Source: UMGS1225 sp034086705 (GTDB lineage Bacteria; Bacillota; Clostridia; Oscillospirales; CAG-272). Taken from it: a stretch of 64,000 bases of DNA. The notes beneath the pieces were generated by a model. It saw only the letters and a program-made list of their open reading frames with translations. It searched no databases and was not told where the DNA came from. Of this stretch, positions 43,654-53,205 are shown in pieces. Numbering within the stretch: the first letter of the stretch is position 1; every line of letters starts with the position of its first letter. The position numbers and the translations under genes are program-made. The stretch spans positions 1 through 64,000 of the forward strand of contig JAXDZV010000032.1 in assembly GCA_034086705.1 (NCBI GenBank), given 5' to 3'.

Positions 43654-43670
43654 ACTGCGCTGCAGCGGGC
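43636..43670. terminator. Stem-loop after yqeG
   Basis: GCCCGC...GCGGGC with additional pairing inside spans the yqeG stop codon. On the plus strand only ATTCTGTT follows; on the minus strand eight T follow. As with 20671-20699, the best intrinsic terminator faces the minus strand although no minus-strand gene ends here. Confidence 0.5.
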
Positions 43671-43707
43671 ATTCTGTTAGCAGAACCACAAAAAAACGGA
43701 GGTCTTT

Positions 43708-44196
43708 ATGGAGCAATCGAAAAACACCTGCCGCGGCTGTGCCGGACAGGAAAAGCAAGCACCGGACGAAAAGCTGCTGGAAGAAATACTCAAAAACACG
43801 AAAATGGGAAGCGACGCCATGATCACTCTGCTGGGAAAGCTGGAAGATACGCAGCAACCGCTGCGACAGGATCTGGCAACCCAGCTTGACGGATACCAGA
43901 ATTTTGCAGCGCAGGCAACACGCCTTTTGGTTCAACGCGGAAAGACACCTACCGAACCTAAGCGTACCGCGACTTTGCCTTCACAATTCGGCATTCAGAT
44001 CAGCACGCTCACCGACCACTCTCCCTCAAAGCTTGCAGAGCTTGTCATCAACGGCTCTACCATGGGGATTGTTGAGCTTTCCCGCGCTATGCACCGCTGC
44101 GGCACCGACGGCTGTGCCGCCGACGTGCAAAAACTGGGGCAAGACGTACTCAACTTCGAAGAGGGAAATCTTTCCAAAATGAAAACTTATTTGTGA
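43708..44196 (+). CDS. Conserved helical protein of unknown function
   Basis: A 162-residue soluble, mostly helical protein. ILKNTKMGSDAMITLLGKLED and LRQDLATQLDGYQNFAAQA resemble small clostridial proteins I have seen only as hypothetical, which also end in a KMKTYL-like tail. The present one has extra Cys residues: CRGC at 8-11 and RCGTDGC at about 131-137. AACGGAGG precedes ATG 43708. It is closed by a very strong terminator, so it may be co-transcribed with the two genes upstream or be alone. Confidence 0.7.
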   Translation: MEQSKNTCRGCAGQEKQAPDEKLLEEILKNTKMGSDAMITLLGKLEDTQQPLRQDLATQLDGYQNFAAQATRLLVQRGKTPTEPKRTATLPSQFGIQISTLTDHSPSKLAELVINGSTMGIVELSRAMHRCGTDGCAADVQKLGQDVLNFEEGNLSKMKTYL

Positions 44197-44207
44197 GCGC
44201 GCCCTGT

Positions 44208-44248
44208 ACGGCGTGCCGCATGCGCGGGCATGCGGCACGCCGTTTTTT
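44208..44248 (+). terminator. Very strong terminator after the gene at 43708
   Basis: Perfect 16-base-pair stem (44208-44223 with 44228-44243), 4-base loop, then six T. Confidence 0.95.
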
Positions 44249-44289
44249 GCGTGATACCCAAGCAGAACGCAAAATTCATCAAATGTATC

Positions 44290-44318
44290 TTGCAATTTAT
44301 CAACCTGCGCGATATAAT
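44290..44318 (+). promoter_or_regulatory. Promoter of the lepA-hemW operon
   Basis: TTGCAA at 44290-44295 and TATAAT at 44313-44318, 17 bases apart. Confidence 0.8.
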
Positions 44319-44392
44319 GTATAAAATAGGGTTTTTGTGGGATCGGCGTGACACAGCGCCGTCACCAACCACCGGATAGAGGAAGCAAACGT

Positions 44393-46198
44393 ATGGCGGA
44401 CAGAGAGCATATTCGAAATTTTTCCATCATTGCACACATTGACCACGGAAAAAGCACACTGGCAGATCGACTTTTGGAACTGACAGATTCCGTTTCCGCA
44501 CGGGATATGGAAGCCCAGCTTTTGGATAATATGGACATCGAGCGTGAGCGTGGCATTACCATCAAAGCACGTGCTGTGAAAATGAATTACCGTGCCGAAA
44601 ACGGGGAAGTCTATGAGCTCAATCTCATCGACACACCCGGCCACGTAGACTTTAGCTACGAAGTTTCCCGTTCTCTCAAAGCCTGCGAAGGAGCGCTGCT
44701 GGTTGTCGATGCTACACAGGGCATCGAGGCACAGACATTGGCAAACGCCTATCTTGCCGCCGATACCGACCTTACCATTCTGCCGATCATCAACAAAATT
44801 GATCTGCCAAGCGCAGATGCACCGCGGGTTCAGCGGGAAATTGAAGATGTGATCGGTATTGATGCACAGGATTGTCCCTGTGTCAGTGCAAAAGCAGGCA
44901 TCGGGATTCGCGCGGTTTTGGAGCGGATTGTTCGCGATATTCCCTGTCCTGCCGGTGATGCACAGGCGCCGCTTCGGGCACTGATTTTTGACTCTTATTA
45001 TGATTCCTACCTGGGTGTTGTCGTTGAGGTTCGGTTATTCGACGGTACGGTACGCGCAGGAGACCATATCCTCATGATGCACACCGGCGCCCAATTTGAG
45101 GTGGTTGAGGTAGGGTCTATGAGCGCGTTCGGCCTTTCCCCGGCAGAGTGTCTGCGTGCAGGAGAAGTCGGCTATATTACCGCCTCTATCAAAAGCGTAC
45201 GAGATACACGTGTAGGAGATACCGTCACCATTGCAGACGCCCCTTGCGCAGCACCGCTGCCGGGCTTTAAGCAGGCGCAGCCGATGGTCTTTTCCGGCAT
45301 CTATCCCGCAGACGGTTCCAAATATGCGGATTTGCGCGAAGCGTTGGAAAAACTGCAGCTTAACGACGCCGCGCTTACGTTTGAACAGGAAAGCTCCGCG
45401 GCGCTCGGATTCGGCTTTCGCTGCGGCTTTTTGGGGCTTTTGCATATGGAAATCGTTCAAGAACGGCTGGAGCGCGAATTTGACCTGGATCTGATCACCA
45501 CCGCGCCAAGCGTCATTTATGAGTTGGAATTGCGTAACGGAGAGACGGTGCATATCGACAACCCGCTCAGCTTTCCCCCGCCGGATGAAATTGCACAAGC
45601 ACGAGAGCCCATCATCCGTGCCGCTATCATTACCCCCACCGAATACGTCGGCGGCATCATGGAACTGTGCCAGCAGCGGCGCGGCACCTTCAAAGATATG
45701 AAATATGTGGATGCAGACCGTGCGGAATTACGTTACCTTTTGCCGCTGAACGAAGTAATTTATGATTTTTTTGATGCACTGAAGAGCCGCTCTCGCGGGT
45801 ATGCCTCGCTGGACTATGAGCTGTGCGGCTATGAAAAATCCAACCTTGTTAAGCTGGATATTTTGCTTGCAGGCGAACCGGTTGATGCACTTTCTTTCAT
45901 TGTCTTTGCAGATAACGCCTATACGCGCGCACGCAAAATGTGCGAAAAACTAAAAGAAAATATCCCGCGGCAACTGTTTGAAATTCCCGTACAGGCCGCG
46001 ATCGGCGGAAAGGTAATTGCGCGGGAAACCGTTAAGGCAATGCGCAAGGACGTGCTTGCAAAATGCTACGGCGGTGACATTACGAGAAAGAAAAAACTGC
46101 TGGAAAAGCAAAAAGAAGGTAAAAAAAGAATGCGAAAATTCGGTACGGTGGAGGTTCCGCAGGAGGCCTTTATGGCAGTGCTGAAACTAGACGATTGA
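44393..46198 (+). CDS. lepA: Elongation factor 4 (LepA)
   Basis: A 601-residue translational GTPase involved in ribosome back-translocation or assembly. G1 is HIDHGKSTLADRLLE, G3 DTPGHVDFSYEV and G4 NKIDLPSAD; the LepA-specific C-terminal domain includes GDITRKKKLLEKQKEGKKRM. GAGG precedes ATG 44393; 15 residues upstream in frame are not LepA-like. First gene of a long plus-strand operon; hemW follows by 22 bases, the usual Firmicute pair. Confidence 0.98.
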   Translation: MADREHIRNFSIIAHIDHGKSTLADRLLELTDSVSARDMEAQLLDNMDIERERGITIKARAVKMNYRAENGEVYELNLIDTPGHVDFSYEVSRSLKACEGALLVVDATQGIEAQTLANAYLAADTDLTILPIINKIDLPSADAPRVQREIEDVIGIDAQDCPCVSAKAGIGIRAVLERIVRDIPCPAGDAQAPLRALIFDSYYDSYLGVVVEVRLFDGTVRAGDHILMMHTGAQFEVVEVGSMSAFGLSPAECLRAGEVGYITASIKSVRDTRVGDTVTIADAPCAAPLPGFKQAQPMVFSGIYPADGSKYADLREALEKLQLNDAALTFEQESSAALGFGFRCGFLGLLHMEIVQERLEREFDLDLITTAPSVIYELELRNGETVHIDNPLSFPPPDEIAQAREPIIRAAIITPTEYVGGIMELCQQRRGTFKDMKYVDADRAELRYLLPLNEVIYDFFDALKSRSRGYASLDYELCGYEKSNLVKLDILLAGEPVDALSFIVFADNAYTRARKMCEKLKENIPRQLFEIPVQAAIGGKVIARETVKAMRKDVLAKCYGGDITRKKKLLEKQKEGKKRMRKFGTVEVPQEAFMAVLKLDD

Positions 46199-46220
46199 GC
46201 AAGAAAGGAAGAATTGCACC

Positions 46221-47441
46221 ATGAAAAAACAAGAAGTATTCAAAAAACTGGGGCTCTATGTGCACATTCCCTTTTGCATCCATAAATGCGCATATTGTGA
46301 TTTTTACTCGACCGATCGTTTCGGCCAAGACGGAGAGCATCCGCAAATCAAGGCATACTGCAAAGCGCTGCGCTACCATCTGCGCATGGTAGGGGAAAAG
46401 GTGACGGATTACGATGTGGATTCCGTCTATATCGGAGGCGGAACGCCGACGGCGCTCAGCAGTGCATTGCTGTGCAGTATTGTCAAAGAAATCAAAAACG
46501 ATTATTACGAAGCCGACGCATTGGAATGGACTGTGGAATGCAATCCCGCCACCTCTGACTACGCCTCTTTGCGCCGCCTGCGCCGTTGCGGCGTCAACAG
46601 ACTGTCTATCGGTCTGCAATCCGCCAATGCGCAGGAACTGACAGCGCTGGGCAGAATTCATACCAAAGAAGAATTTGAAGAAACCTTTTTTCAAGCACGG
46701 GATGCAGGCTTTGAAAATATCAATGTCGATGTGATGTTCGGGATTCCGCATCAAACACAGGATTCCCTGCTGGAAACCCTGTCTTATATTGTTTCCCTGG
46801 AGCCTGAGCACATCTCGCTGTATAATCTGATTTTAGAGGACGGAACTCCGCTGTTTAAAAAGCGGGAAAGCCTTGTATTGCCGGATGAAAACGAAGAATT
46901 TGCCATGTACCAGGCAGCGATTCGGTTTTTGGCGGAAAACGGGTATGCACAATACGAAATTTCCAATTTTGCCAAAGAGGGCTACCGTTGTCGCCATAAC
47001 TTACGCTACTGGCAGGGAGAAGAATATCTCGGCTTTGGCCCGGCAGCGCATTCTTATTATGCCGGCCACCGCTTTGCCATAGCGAAAGACACAGAGCAGT
47101 ACATACAAATCATGCGCGGCAAGCCCAAACAGCTTCCTGCAGACCTGCTCAGTGAAAATGAGCGCATCCACCGCCGCGATGAACTGATCGAATACATCAT
47201 GCTGCGGTTACGGCTTTGTGAAGGAATAGACTGCGCTGATTTTGCCGCTCGCTTTTCCGGTGATTTTGAAGCAATCTTCGGCAAAAAGTGTGCAGTATAC
47301 GTCAAGCACGGTTTTATGCAGCACCAGGACAACCGCTATGCACTGACGCCAAAGGGCATGTTTGTCAGCAACACCATTATTTCTTCTTTGTTCCCGGATT
47401 CTGTGCTGGAAAAAAGTTTGAAGAAAGGACCCCGTTACTGA
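46221..47441 (+). CDS. hemW: Radical SAM haem chaperone HemW
   Basis: A 406-residue protein of the coproporphyrinogen-oxidase-like radical SAM family. YVHIPFCIHKCAYCDFYS has the C-x3-C-x2-C cluster ligands with HIPFC typical of HemW; VYIGGGTPTAL and RLSIGLQSAN follow. HemW is thought to insert haem into proteins rather than oxidise coproporphyrinogen; the lepA neighbour supports HemW over HemN. The stop codon overlaps the next ATG by one base. Confidence 0.93.
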   Translation: MKKQEVFKKLGLYVHIPFCIHKCAYCDFYSTDRFGQDGEHPQIKAYCKALRYHLRMVGEKVTDYDVDSVYIGGGTPTALSSALLCSIVKEIKNDYYEADALEWTVECNPATSDYASLRRLRRCGVNRLSIGLQSANAQELTALGRIHTKEEFEETFFQARDAGFENINVDVMFGIPHQTQDSLLETLSYIVSLEPEHISLYNLILEDGTPLFKKRESLVLPDENEEFAMYQAAIRFLAENGYAQYEISNFAKEGYRCRHNLRYWQGEEYLGFGPAAHSYYAGHRFAIAKDTEQYIQIMRGKPKQLPADLLSENERIHRRDELIEYIMLRLRLCEGIDCADFAARFSGDFEAIFGKKCAVYVKHGFMQHQDNRYALTPKGMFVSNTIISSLFPDSVLEKSLKKGPRY

Positions 47442-47881
47442 TGGCAAAAGAGCTTCCCGCGCGCAACGCAAAAAAGCAGAAAAAGCCGTTTCCATGGGGC
47501 AAGGCTCTGTGTTTTTTGCTGCTTATCGGCGGATATTTCGCGCTGTACAAACTGATTATGCCGTTTTTCCCGTGGATTATGTATATCAACAGCGGCGCTG
47601 CGGCACTGCTGCTTGTCGCATTTTACATCGTCAATCAGGGCTTTTCGGCAAAGCCCGTGAAGGCATCCGATTTGCCGCGCGAATGGACACGGGAAAAGCG
47701 TGAACAGTATGCAGCACAGAGTGCTCGGCGTAAAAAAGCCGGCCGGGTTCTGCTGTACATTTTGGTACCCATGCTGTTTGCCATTTTGCTCGATTATCTC
47801 TTTTATTATCTCTATGAATCGCCCGGTGCACCGTTCTACCCAGAGCAAACGGCTTGCCTTGCCGGATGGCGGTGCCTATGA
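47441..47881 (+). CDS. Membrane protein of unknown function
   Basis: A 146-residue protein with three hydrophobic segments (about residues 25-44, 47-68 and 108-129), a basic N-terminus rich in Lys, and a charged middle loop RTREKREQY-like (REWTREKREQY). No family recognised. GAAAGGA precedes ATG 47441. Position between hemW and rsmG, with 1- and 4-base overlaps, shows it is translated with them. Confidence 0.8.
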   Translation: MAKELPARNAKKQKKPFPWGKALCFLLLIGGYFALYKLIMPFFPWIMYINSGAAALLLVAFYIVNQGFSAKPVKASDLPREWTREKREQYAAQSARRKKAGRVLLYILVPMLFAILLDYLFYYLYESPGAPFYPEQTACLAGWRCL

Positions 47882-48654
47882 CAGCACGCGAGGATACGGC
47901 GCCCATAACATATGCGGCGTTTGCTGCGGAAATAGCATCTGTGTTTTCTGCCAATGCACTGGCTTTGCCGGATTCCGCACAAACAGAGCAACTTTATACG
48001 CTGTTATGCCTTTTGGACCGGGCAAACCGGCATATGAATCTAACAGCCATCCGGGATGCGCACGGTGTTTTGGTACGCCATTTTGCAGACTGTGCACTGG
48101 CAGCGCCCTGCTTTCCAACGCACGCCCTGGTTGCTGATATCGGCGCAGGCGCGGGCTTTCCAACACTCCCGTTGGCCATTTTGCGTCCGGACTTACAATG
48201 GGTCGCCGTGGATGCAACTGCAAAACGTGTAGAATATGTGCGACAGAGCGCACAAGCGCTTTCTTTGCACCGTGTCAGTGCCGTGTGTGCGCGGGCAGAA
48301 GCGCTGGGGCATGCTTCCTCTTTTCGAGAAAGCTTTGACGCGGTCTGCGCCAGAGCTGTGGCACGTATGCATATACTGTGTGAGCTGTGTCTGCCTCTTT
48401 GCCGGGTCGGTGGTGTCTTTCTCGCCATGAAAGGAAAGAACGCCCTGCAGGAATGGGATCAGGCGGCGCACGGAGCAACACTTTTAGGCGGCACACTGCA
48501 TAAAGACCATACTTTGTATCTGTATGATCCCAACTGCTCTGCCGCAGAGCCGGACGCCTGTGCCGCACGACATGTGCTGTGCATTGCAAAAACCGCGCCG
48601 ACCCCTCCGCTTTATCCGCGCGCCTACGGCAGCATTGTCAAAAAACCGCTTTAG
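47878..48654 (+). CDS. rsmG: 16S rRNA m7G527 methyltransferase RsmG
   Basis: A 258-residue enzyme methylating G527 of 16S rRNA. NLTAIRD at about residue 55 and the SAM loop VADIGAGAGFPTLPLAI are RsmG features; FDAVCARAVA and GVFLAMKG follow. ATG 47878 overlaps the stop of the membrane protein gene (ATGA); ATG 47854 lies inside it and is less likely. Loss of RsmG is known to give low-level streptomycin resistance. The usual mnmG/parA neighbours are absent. Confidence 0.9.
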   Translation: MTAREDTAPITYAAFAAEIASVFSANALALPDSAQTEQLYTLLCLLDRANRHMNLTAIRDAHGVLVRHFADCALAAPCFPTHALVADIGAGAGFPTLPLAILRPDLQWVAVDATAKRVEYVRQSAQALSLHRVSAVCARAEALGHASSFRESFDAVCARAVARMHILCELCLPLCRVGGVFLAMKGKNALQEWDQAAHGATLLGGTLHKDHTLYLYDPNCSAAEPDACAARHVLCIAKTAPTPPLYPRAYGSIVKKPL

Positions 48655-48672
48655 GAGCAGAAGGGCTGAAAA

Positions 48673-49527
48673 ATGATCACCGAATTCATGCAAAAAAGCC
48701 AATCTGGCGTAGTCTATTATGAGGACCCCAAGCTGGGCGATTCCGCCTTGCGGCATGGCTTTGCCACGCGAAAAGGCGGCGTAAGCACCGCACCGCACCT
48801 TGCTTCGATGAATCTCGGCTTTTTCCGCGGAGAGCCACAAGCAATCACGCAGGAAAACCATGCCCGCTTTGCAGCGGGGCTGGGAATTCCTCCTGCGCAG
48901 CTTGTCTTTGCCAATCAAACCCATACCCACACTGTTTATACTGTAACAGCAGCACACCACGGGGTCGGCGTCACAAAGCCACCCGTATATTTGCCCGGCA
49001 CCGACCCGCAGGATCCCGTCAACGAAGTGGATGCGCTTGTCACAGCGCAGCCCGGTGTTGCCCTCGGAATCCGAGTTGCAGACTGTGTACCGCTTTTGTT
49101 CTACGATCCGGTAGCACACATAATCGGGGCTGCACACGCAGGCTGGCGCGGCACACTGGATCACATTGCCCCACTGACACTGTATACCATGGAAGAAGCC
49201 GGCGCACATGCACCGGATGTTCGTGTTGCCATTGGGCCTTCGATCGGCGCATGCTGCTATACGGTGGATCACGCCTTTTATGAAAAGTTTTTACAACAGC
49301 TCGGCACGCAAATTTGTGCCGCAGCCTTTTCCGACACAGACACCGCACATCCACGCGTTTCGCTGGCGCGTATCAATGAAGAACTTTTAACGGAGGCTGG
49401 TGTGCTTCCGGAGCATATCCATACCACCTCGCTTTGCACGTGTTGCTCCCCGGCAATTTTTCATTCGCACCGGGCCACCGGCGGCAAACGCGGTACAGGT
49501 GGTGCGCTGATTTGGATGCAACCGTAA
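48673..49527 (+). CDS. pgeF: Multicopper-oxidase-fold purine nucleoside enzyme, YfiH/PgeF (LACC1) family
   Basis: A 284-residue zinc enzyme with FANQTHTHTV, VADCVPLLFYDP and AHAGWRGT, which together carry the His, Cys and His metal ligands; GPSIGACCYTVD follows. Family members cleave adenosine, inosine and related nucleosides with phosphate; YfiH has also been linked to peptidoglycan precursor editing. The AAGGG before ATG 48673 is modest. It is 18 bases after rsmG. Confidence 0.88.
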   Translation: MITEFMQKSQSGVVYYEDPKLGDSALRHGFATRKGGVSTAPHLASMNLGFFRGEPQAITQENHARFAAGLGIPPAQLVFANQTHTHTVYTVTAAHHGVGVTKPPVYLPGTDPQDPVNEVDALVTAQPGVALGIRVADCVPLLFYDPVAHIIGAAHAGWRGTLDHIAPLTLYTMEEAGAHAPDVRVAIGPSIGACCYTVDHAFYEKFLQQLGTQICAAAFSDTDTAHPRVSLARINEELLTEAGVLPEHIHTTSLCTCCSPAIFHSHRATGGKRGTGGALIWMQP

Positions 49528-49637
49528 GGCGCGCATCCCCCTCTCTGCCAGTAAAAGAAAAATAAACCACACATTTTCGCAGCACAGCAACCGCTTTGTT
49601 TGTTGGGATTGTCTGTGCAAACTTGGGAGGAAGTGCC

Positions 49638-50924
49638 ATGCAGCCCTTGGCAGAACTTTTACGGCCGCGTACTTTTGATGAAATGGTCGGTCAGACGGCT
49701 TTGGTCGGAGAAAACGGAGTTCTGCGCCGCTTTGCAAAGACCGCCCGTTTTTCCAATATGATTTTCTACGGGCCACCCGGTGTGGGAAAAACAACCGCGG
49801 CCGCCATTTTGGCAAGTGCAACGGAAAAGCAGCTACACCGCCTCAATGCTACCACCGCCACCTTGGCAGACATCCGCGAGGTCATTGCCTCCACCGCAAC
49901 GGTTTTCGGCAGCGGCGGCGTGTTGCTGTATTTGGATGAAATACAATATTTTAACAAAAAACAACAGCAGTCTTTGCTTGAATTTCTGGAAGACGGCCGC
50001 ATTACACTAATCGCGTCTACCACGGAAAACCCATACTTTTATATTTATCCGGCGCTTCTTTCCCGCTGCGCCGTGTTTGAGTTCAAGCCGCTCACACAGA
50101 CAGACATTTGCCCTGCGCTGCAGCGTGGGCTTTCGAAGCTGTGTGCTCTGTATGGGGAAAAAACAGCATCTTCGGAGGTGCTGCAAACCATCGCGGCCGG
50201 CTGCGGCGGCGATGTTCGCCGGGCGCTTGGAATTTTGGAGAACGCCTACCACAGTGCATCGGAACAGATCACTCCAGAGCAAGTGGAGCTGTTTTTGCCC
50301 GCCGTGCTTTCTGCCTTTGACCGCGACGGCGACGGGCACTATGATCTGCTCTCCGGCTTGCAAAAATCCATTCGCGGATCCGACCCGGATGCAGCATTGT
50401 TTTACCTTGCAAAGCTGCTGGAGGGTGGCGATTTGCTCAGTGCCTGTCGCAGGCTGCAGGTTATCGCTTCCGAAGATATCGGCCTTGCTTATCCATTGGC
50501 GGCAGTTGTTACACAGAGTTGCGTGCAGGCAGCGCGAGAACTGGGATTGCCGGAGGCCTCGATTCCACTGGCACACGCCACTGCTTTGTTGGCAACCGCT
50601 CCGAAATCCAACGCGGCCAACGCCGCTTACTGCGCAGCAGCGGCAGACGCGCGCGCGGGGCTTGGCAATGAGTTGCCTCCCGCCATCCGTGACGCGCACT
50701 ATCCCGGCGCACAAGCTCTGGGACGCGGGCAGGGATACCAGTACCCGCATGACTTCCCAAATCACTATGTCGCACAGCGCTATTTGCCGCTGGATCTCGG
50801 GCAGCGACAGTATTTTACCTTCGGTGACAGCAAACAGGAACAGGCGGCCGCCGCCTACGCGCAGGCGATCCGTACCCAGTGTGAGGAACCGCCGTCTGCA
50901 CCGCAAAATAAAAAGAAACAATAG
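49638..50924 (+). CDS. rarA: Replication-associated recombination protein RarA
   Basis: A 428-residue AAA+ ATPase acting at stalled replication forks. It starts MQPLAELLRPRTFDEMVGQ, the standard RarA N-terminus. Walker A GPPGVGKTTAA, Walker B YLDEIQYF, sensor STTENPYF and the SRC motif in LLSRCAVFEF are all present; the C-terminal oligomerisation part has AEDIGLAYP-like ASEDIGLAYP. GGGAGGAAG precedes ATG 49638. A gap of 110 bases separates it from pgeF. Confidence 0.95.
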   Translation: MQPLAELLRPRTFDEMVGQTALVGENGVLRRFAKTARFSNMIFYGPPGVGKTTAAAILASATEKQLHRLNATTATLADIREVIASTATVFGSGGVLLYLDEIQYFNKKQQQSLLEFLEDGRITLIASTTENPYFYIYPALLSRCAVFEFKPLTQTDICPALQRGLSKLCALYGEKTASSEVLQTIAAGCGGDVRRALGILENAYHSASEQITPEQVELFLPAVLSAFDRDGDGHYDLLSGLQKSIRGSDPDAALFYLAKLLEGGDLLSACRRLQVIASEDIGLAYPLAAVVTQSCVQAARELGLPEASIPLAHATALLATAPKSNAANAAYCAAAADARAGLGNELPPAIRDAHYPGAQALGRGQGYQYPHDFPNHYVAQRYLPLDLGQRQYFTFGDSKQEQAAAAYAQAIRTQCEEPPSAPQNKKKQ

Positions 50925-50938
50925 GGGGAGGAATCTGT

Positions 50939-52630
50939 ATGCAAAAATTTTCTGCCATCGAATACCACCGTCCGGATCTGGCGCAGATCCACGCACTAAT
51001 CGATCAGACCGCCCAAATTTTGCGCACCGCACCCGATGCCGAACACGCGCTTGCGGCGTTCACCGACTATCGCACACAAAGTGCGGCTTTTGAAACCATG
51101 TATTCCGTTGCCCAGATCCGCAGTACCATGGACACAACCGACCCGTTTTATGAAGCGGAAATGAATTTCTTCCATGAAAATCTGCCTGCGTTGTCCGTAC
51201 GGGAAAAAACAGTCACGCAGGCAGTGCTTACCAGCCCGTTTCGCGACGCTTTTGCGCAGCACTTCGGTACGCCTTGGCTGCGCAGATTAGAATCGGCCCA
51301 GCGACTGGCAGACGAAGCAATTATTCCCGAACAGATCGAACAAGCTAAGCTTGAACAGGCCTATGCCAAAACGGTTGCCGGCTGTTCGGTTTCCTTCCGA
51401 GGAGAAACCTGTAATTTTTATGCTTTGCTGCGCCATATGCAAAATCCAGACCGCTCCATACGGCGTGCGGCTTTTACGGCATGGAGCGAACTGTACCGCA
51501 GCGTTTCGGATACACTGGATGAGCAATACAGCGCATTGGTGCAATTACGCTGCCGTATGGCACAAAAGCTTGGATATCCCAGCTATATTGAAATGGCATA
51601 TGAGATGCACGGTAGATACGATTACTCCCCCGCAAACATTGCCGCCTTCCGCGATGAGGTACGTCGCGTCATTACACCAGTGTGTACAGAACTGTTCGAG
51701 CAACAGCGTCGCCGTTTGCATGTTGACAGGCTGCATTGGTATGACGAAGCACTCGTCTTTCCGCAGGGCAACCCGGTCCCCCGCGGCACAGTTGCGCAAC
51801 TTTTAGATGCCGCGCAAAAAATGTACCGGGCACTCTCTGTGCAAACCGGCGAGTTTTTCGATTTCATGAAGCAATATGAGCTGTTTGACCTACCCAGCCG
51901 GCCCGGCAAACACATGGGCGGCTATTGTTCCTATCTACCCTCGCTCAATGCGCCGTTTATCTTTTCCAACTTTAACGGAACCAGCGCAGACGTAGATGTG
52001 CTGACACATGAAGCCGGGCACGCCTTTGCCTCCTTCACAGCAGCAAAATTTGTACCGCTGTCTGATCTGATTTGGTCCACCAACGAAATCAACGAAATTC
52101 ACTCCATGACCATGGAACTGTTTACCTACCCCTGGATGGATCTATTTTTCGGCGAACAGGCAGAGCGGTATTGCTATGCGCATCTTTGCCAGTGCTTGTG
52201 TGTGATTCCATATCTGTGCTGTGTGGATGAATTTCAGCACAAAGTATTTGAAAACCCCGCTATGACTCCTGCACAACGCCGCGCCGCATGGAGACAAAGC
52301 GAGCAGAGCCTGATGCCCTGGCGTGATTATGAGGGCAGCGACTTTTTGCAAAGTGGCGGGTTCTGGATGCAAAAGCAGCATATTTTTCTTTATCCGTTTT
52401 ATTATATCGATTACGCACTGGCGCAGCTTTGTGCCTTTTCTCTCTTTGATGCTTATCAAACAGATCGACAAGCCGCATGGCAGCGCTATCTTGCGCTGTG
52501 CCGCGCCGGCGGAACAATGGGATACTTCCAAACGCTGCAAAGCGCCGGGCTTACGCCGTTGTTTCAGCCTGGTGCGATAGAGGCGGCGGTGATACCAATC
52601 GCGCGGCAACTACTGCGCGCAAATCTATGA
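50939..52630 (+). CDS. pepF: M3 family oligoendopeptidase
   Basis: A 563-residue zinc metallopeptidase of the PepF kind, degrading peptides of roughly 5-17 residues in the cytosol. HEAGH at residues 357-361 gives two His ligands and the catalytic Glu, and NEINEIHSMTMELF holds the third ligand. GGGGGAGG precedes ATG 50939, 14 bases after rarA. The end overlaps cinA by 4 bases. Confidence 0.93.
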   Translation: MQKFSAIEYHRPDLAQIHALIDQTAQILRTAPDAEHALAAFTDYRTQSAAFETMYSVAQIRSTMDTTDPFYEAEMNFFHENLPALSVREKTVTQAVLTSPFRDAFAQHFGTPWLRRLESAQRLADEAIIPEQIEQAKLEQAYAKTVAGCSVSFRGETCNFYALLRHMQNPDRSIRRAAFTAWSELYRSVSDTLDEQYSALVQLRCRMAQKLGYPSYIEMAYEMHGRYDYSPANIAAFRDEVRRVITPVCTELFEQQRRRLHVDRLHWYDEALVFPQGNPVPRGTVAQLLDAAQKMYRALSVQTGEFFDFMKQYELFDLPSRPGKHMGGYCSYLPSLNAPFIFSNFNGTSADVDVLTHEAGHAFASFTAAKFVPLSDLIWSTNEINEIHSMTMELFTYPWMDLFFGEQAERYCYAHLCQCLCVIPYLCCVDEFQHKVFENPAMTPAQRRAAWRQSEQSLMPWRDYEGSDFLQSGGFWMQKQHIFLYPFYYIDYALAQLCAFSLFDAYQTDRQAAWQRYLALCRAGGTMGYFQTLQSAGLTPLFQPGAIEAAVIPIARQLLRANL

Positions 52631-53205
52631 ATACCTCGCAGAAAAATATGCAGCTGATGCCAAGTCTTTCTTTGTCCCGCAGCGCTGTTCTTGCACTTGC
52701 GGCGCGCGGCATGACCGTGGCAACGGCAGAATCCTGCACCGGCGGATGGATTGCCGCAAGCCTGACGGATATTCCCGGTTGCTCTGCCGTTTTGGACGGC
52801 TGCGCCGTCACCTACGCTAACCGCATCAAAGAGCAACTTTGCGGCGTTAGCCCAGACACGCTGCGTCAATTCGGCGCTGTCAGCCCGCAGACCGCGCAAC
52901 AGATGGCGCAGGGCATCCGCAAAACCATGGCATCGTCTGTGGGGCTGGCAAGCACCGGCATCGCCGGACCGGGCGGCGGCAGTACAGAAAAGCCGGTTGG
53001 TCTGGTATATATCGCTTGTGCCAGCGAAAACCGCTGCCTGTTTCGGAAGTTACTTCTCCATGCAGACGCCTCCATTGCGCGCAGGGCAGAGGAGACGCCG
53101 GAGCAGGCAGCGCGCCGCAGCATCCGGATGCAGGCAACCGACGCCGCACTGGAACTGCTGCTCACATTTTTACAAAATGAACCGGAAAGGAAAGAAAAGC
53201 TATGA
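52627..53205 (+). CDS. cinA: Nicotinamide-nucleotide amidase, CinA C-terminal domain protein
   Basis: A 192-residue stand-alone CinA C-terminal domain (PncC type) that converts NMN to nicotinate mononucleotide and ammonia. TVATAESCTGGWIAASLT, with the catalytic Ser, ASTGIAGPGGGSTEKPVGLVY and CAVTYANRIK are diagnostic. The N-terminal MoaB-like CinA domain is absent. ATG 52627 overlaps the pepF stop (ATGA). Confidence 0.93.
   Translation: MNTSQKNMQLMPSLSLSRSAVLALAARGMTVATAESCTGGWIAASLTDIPGCSAVLDGCAVTYANRIKEQLCGVSPDTLRQFGAVSPQTAQQMAQGIRKTMASSVGLASTGIAGPGGGSTEKPVGLVYIACASENRCLFRKLLLHADASIARRAEETPEQAARRSIRMQATDAALELLLTFLQNEPERKEKL

Noticed and set aside
50007..51032. 341-codon minus-strand frame opposite rarA
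   Set aside because: It is antisense to the well-supported rarA gene and has no recognisable domain.
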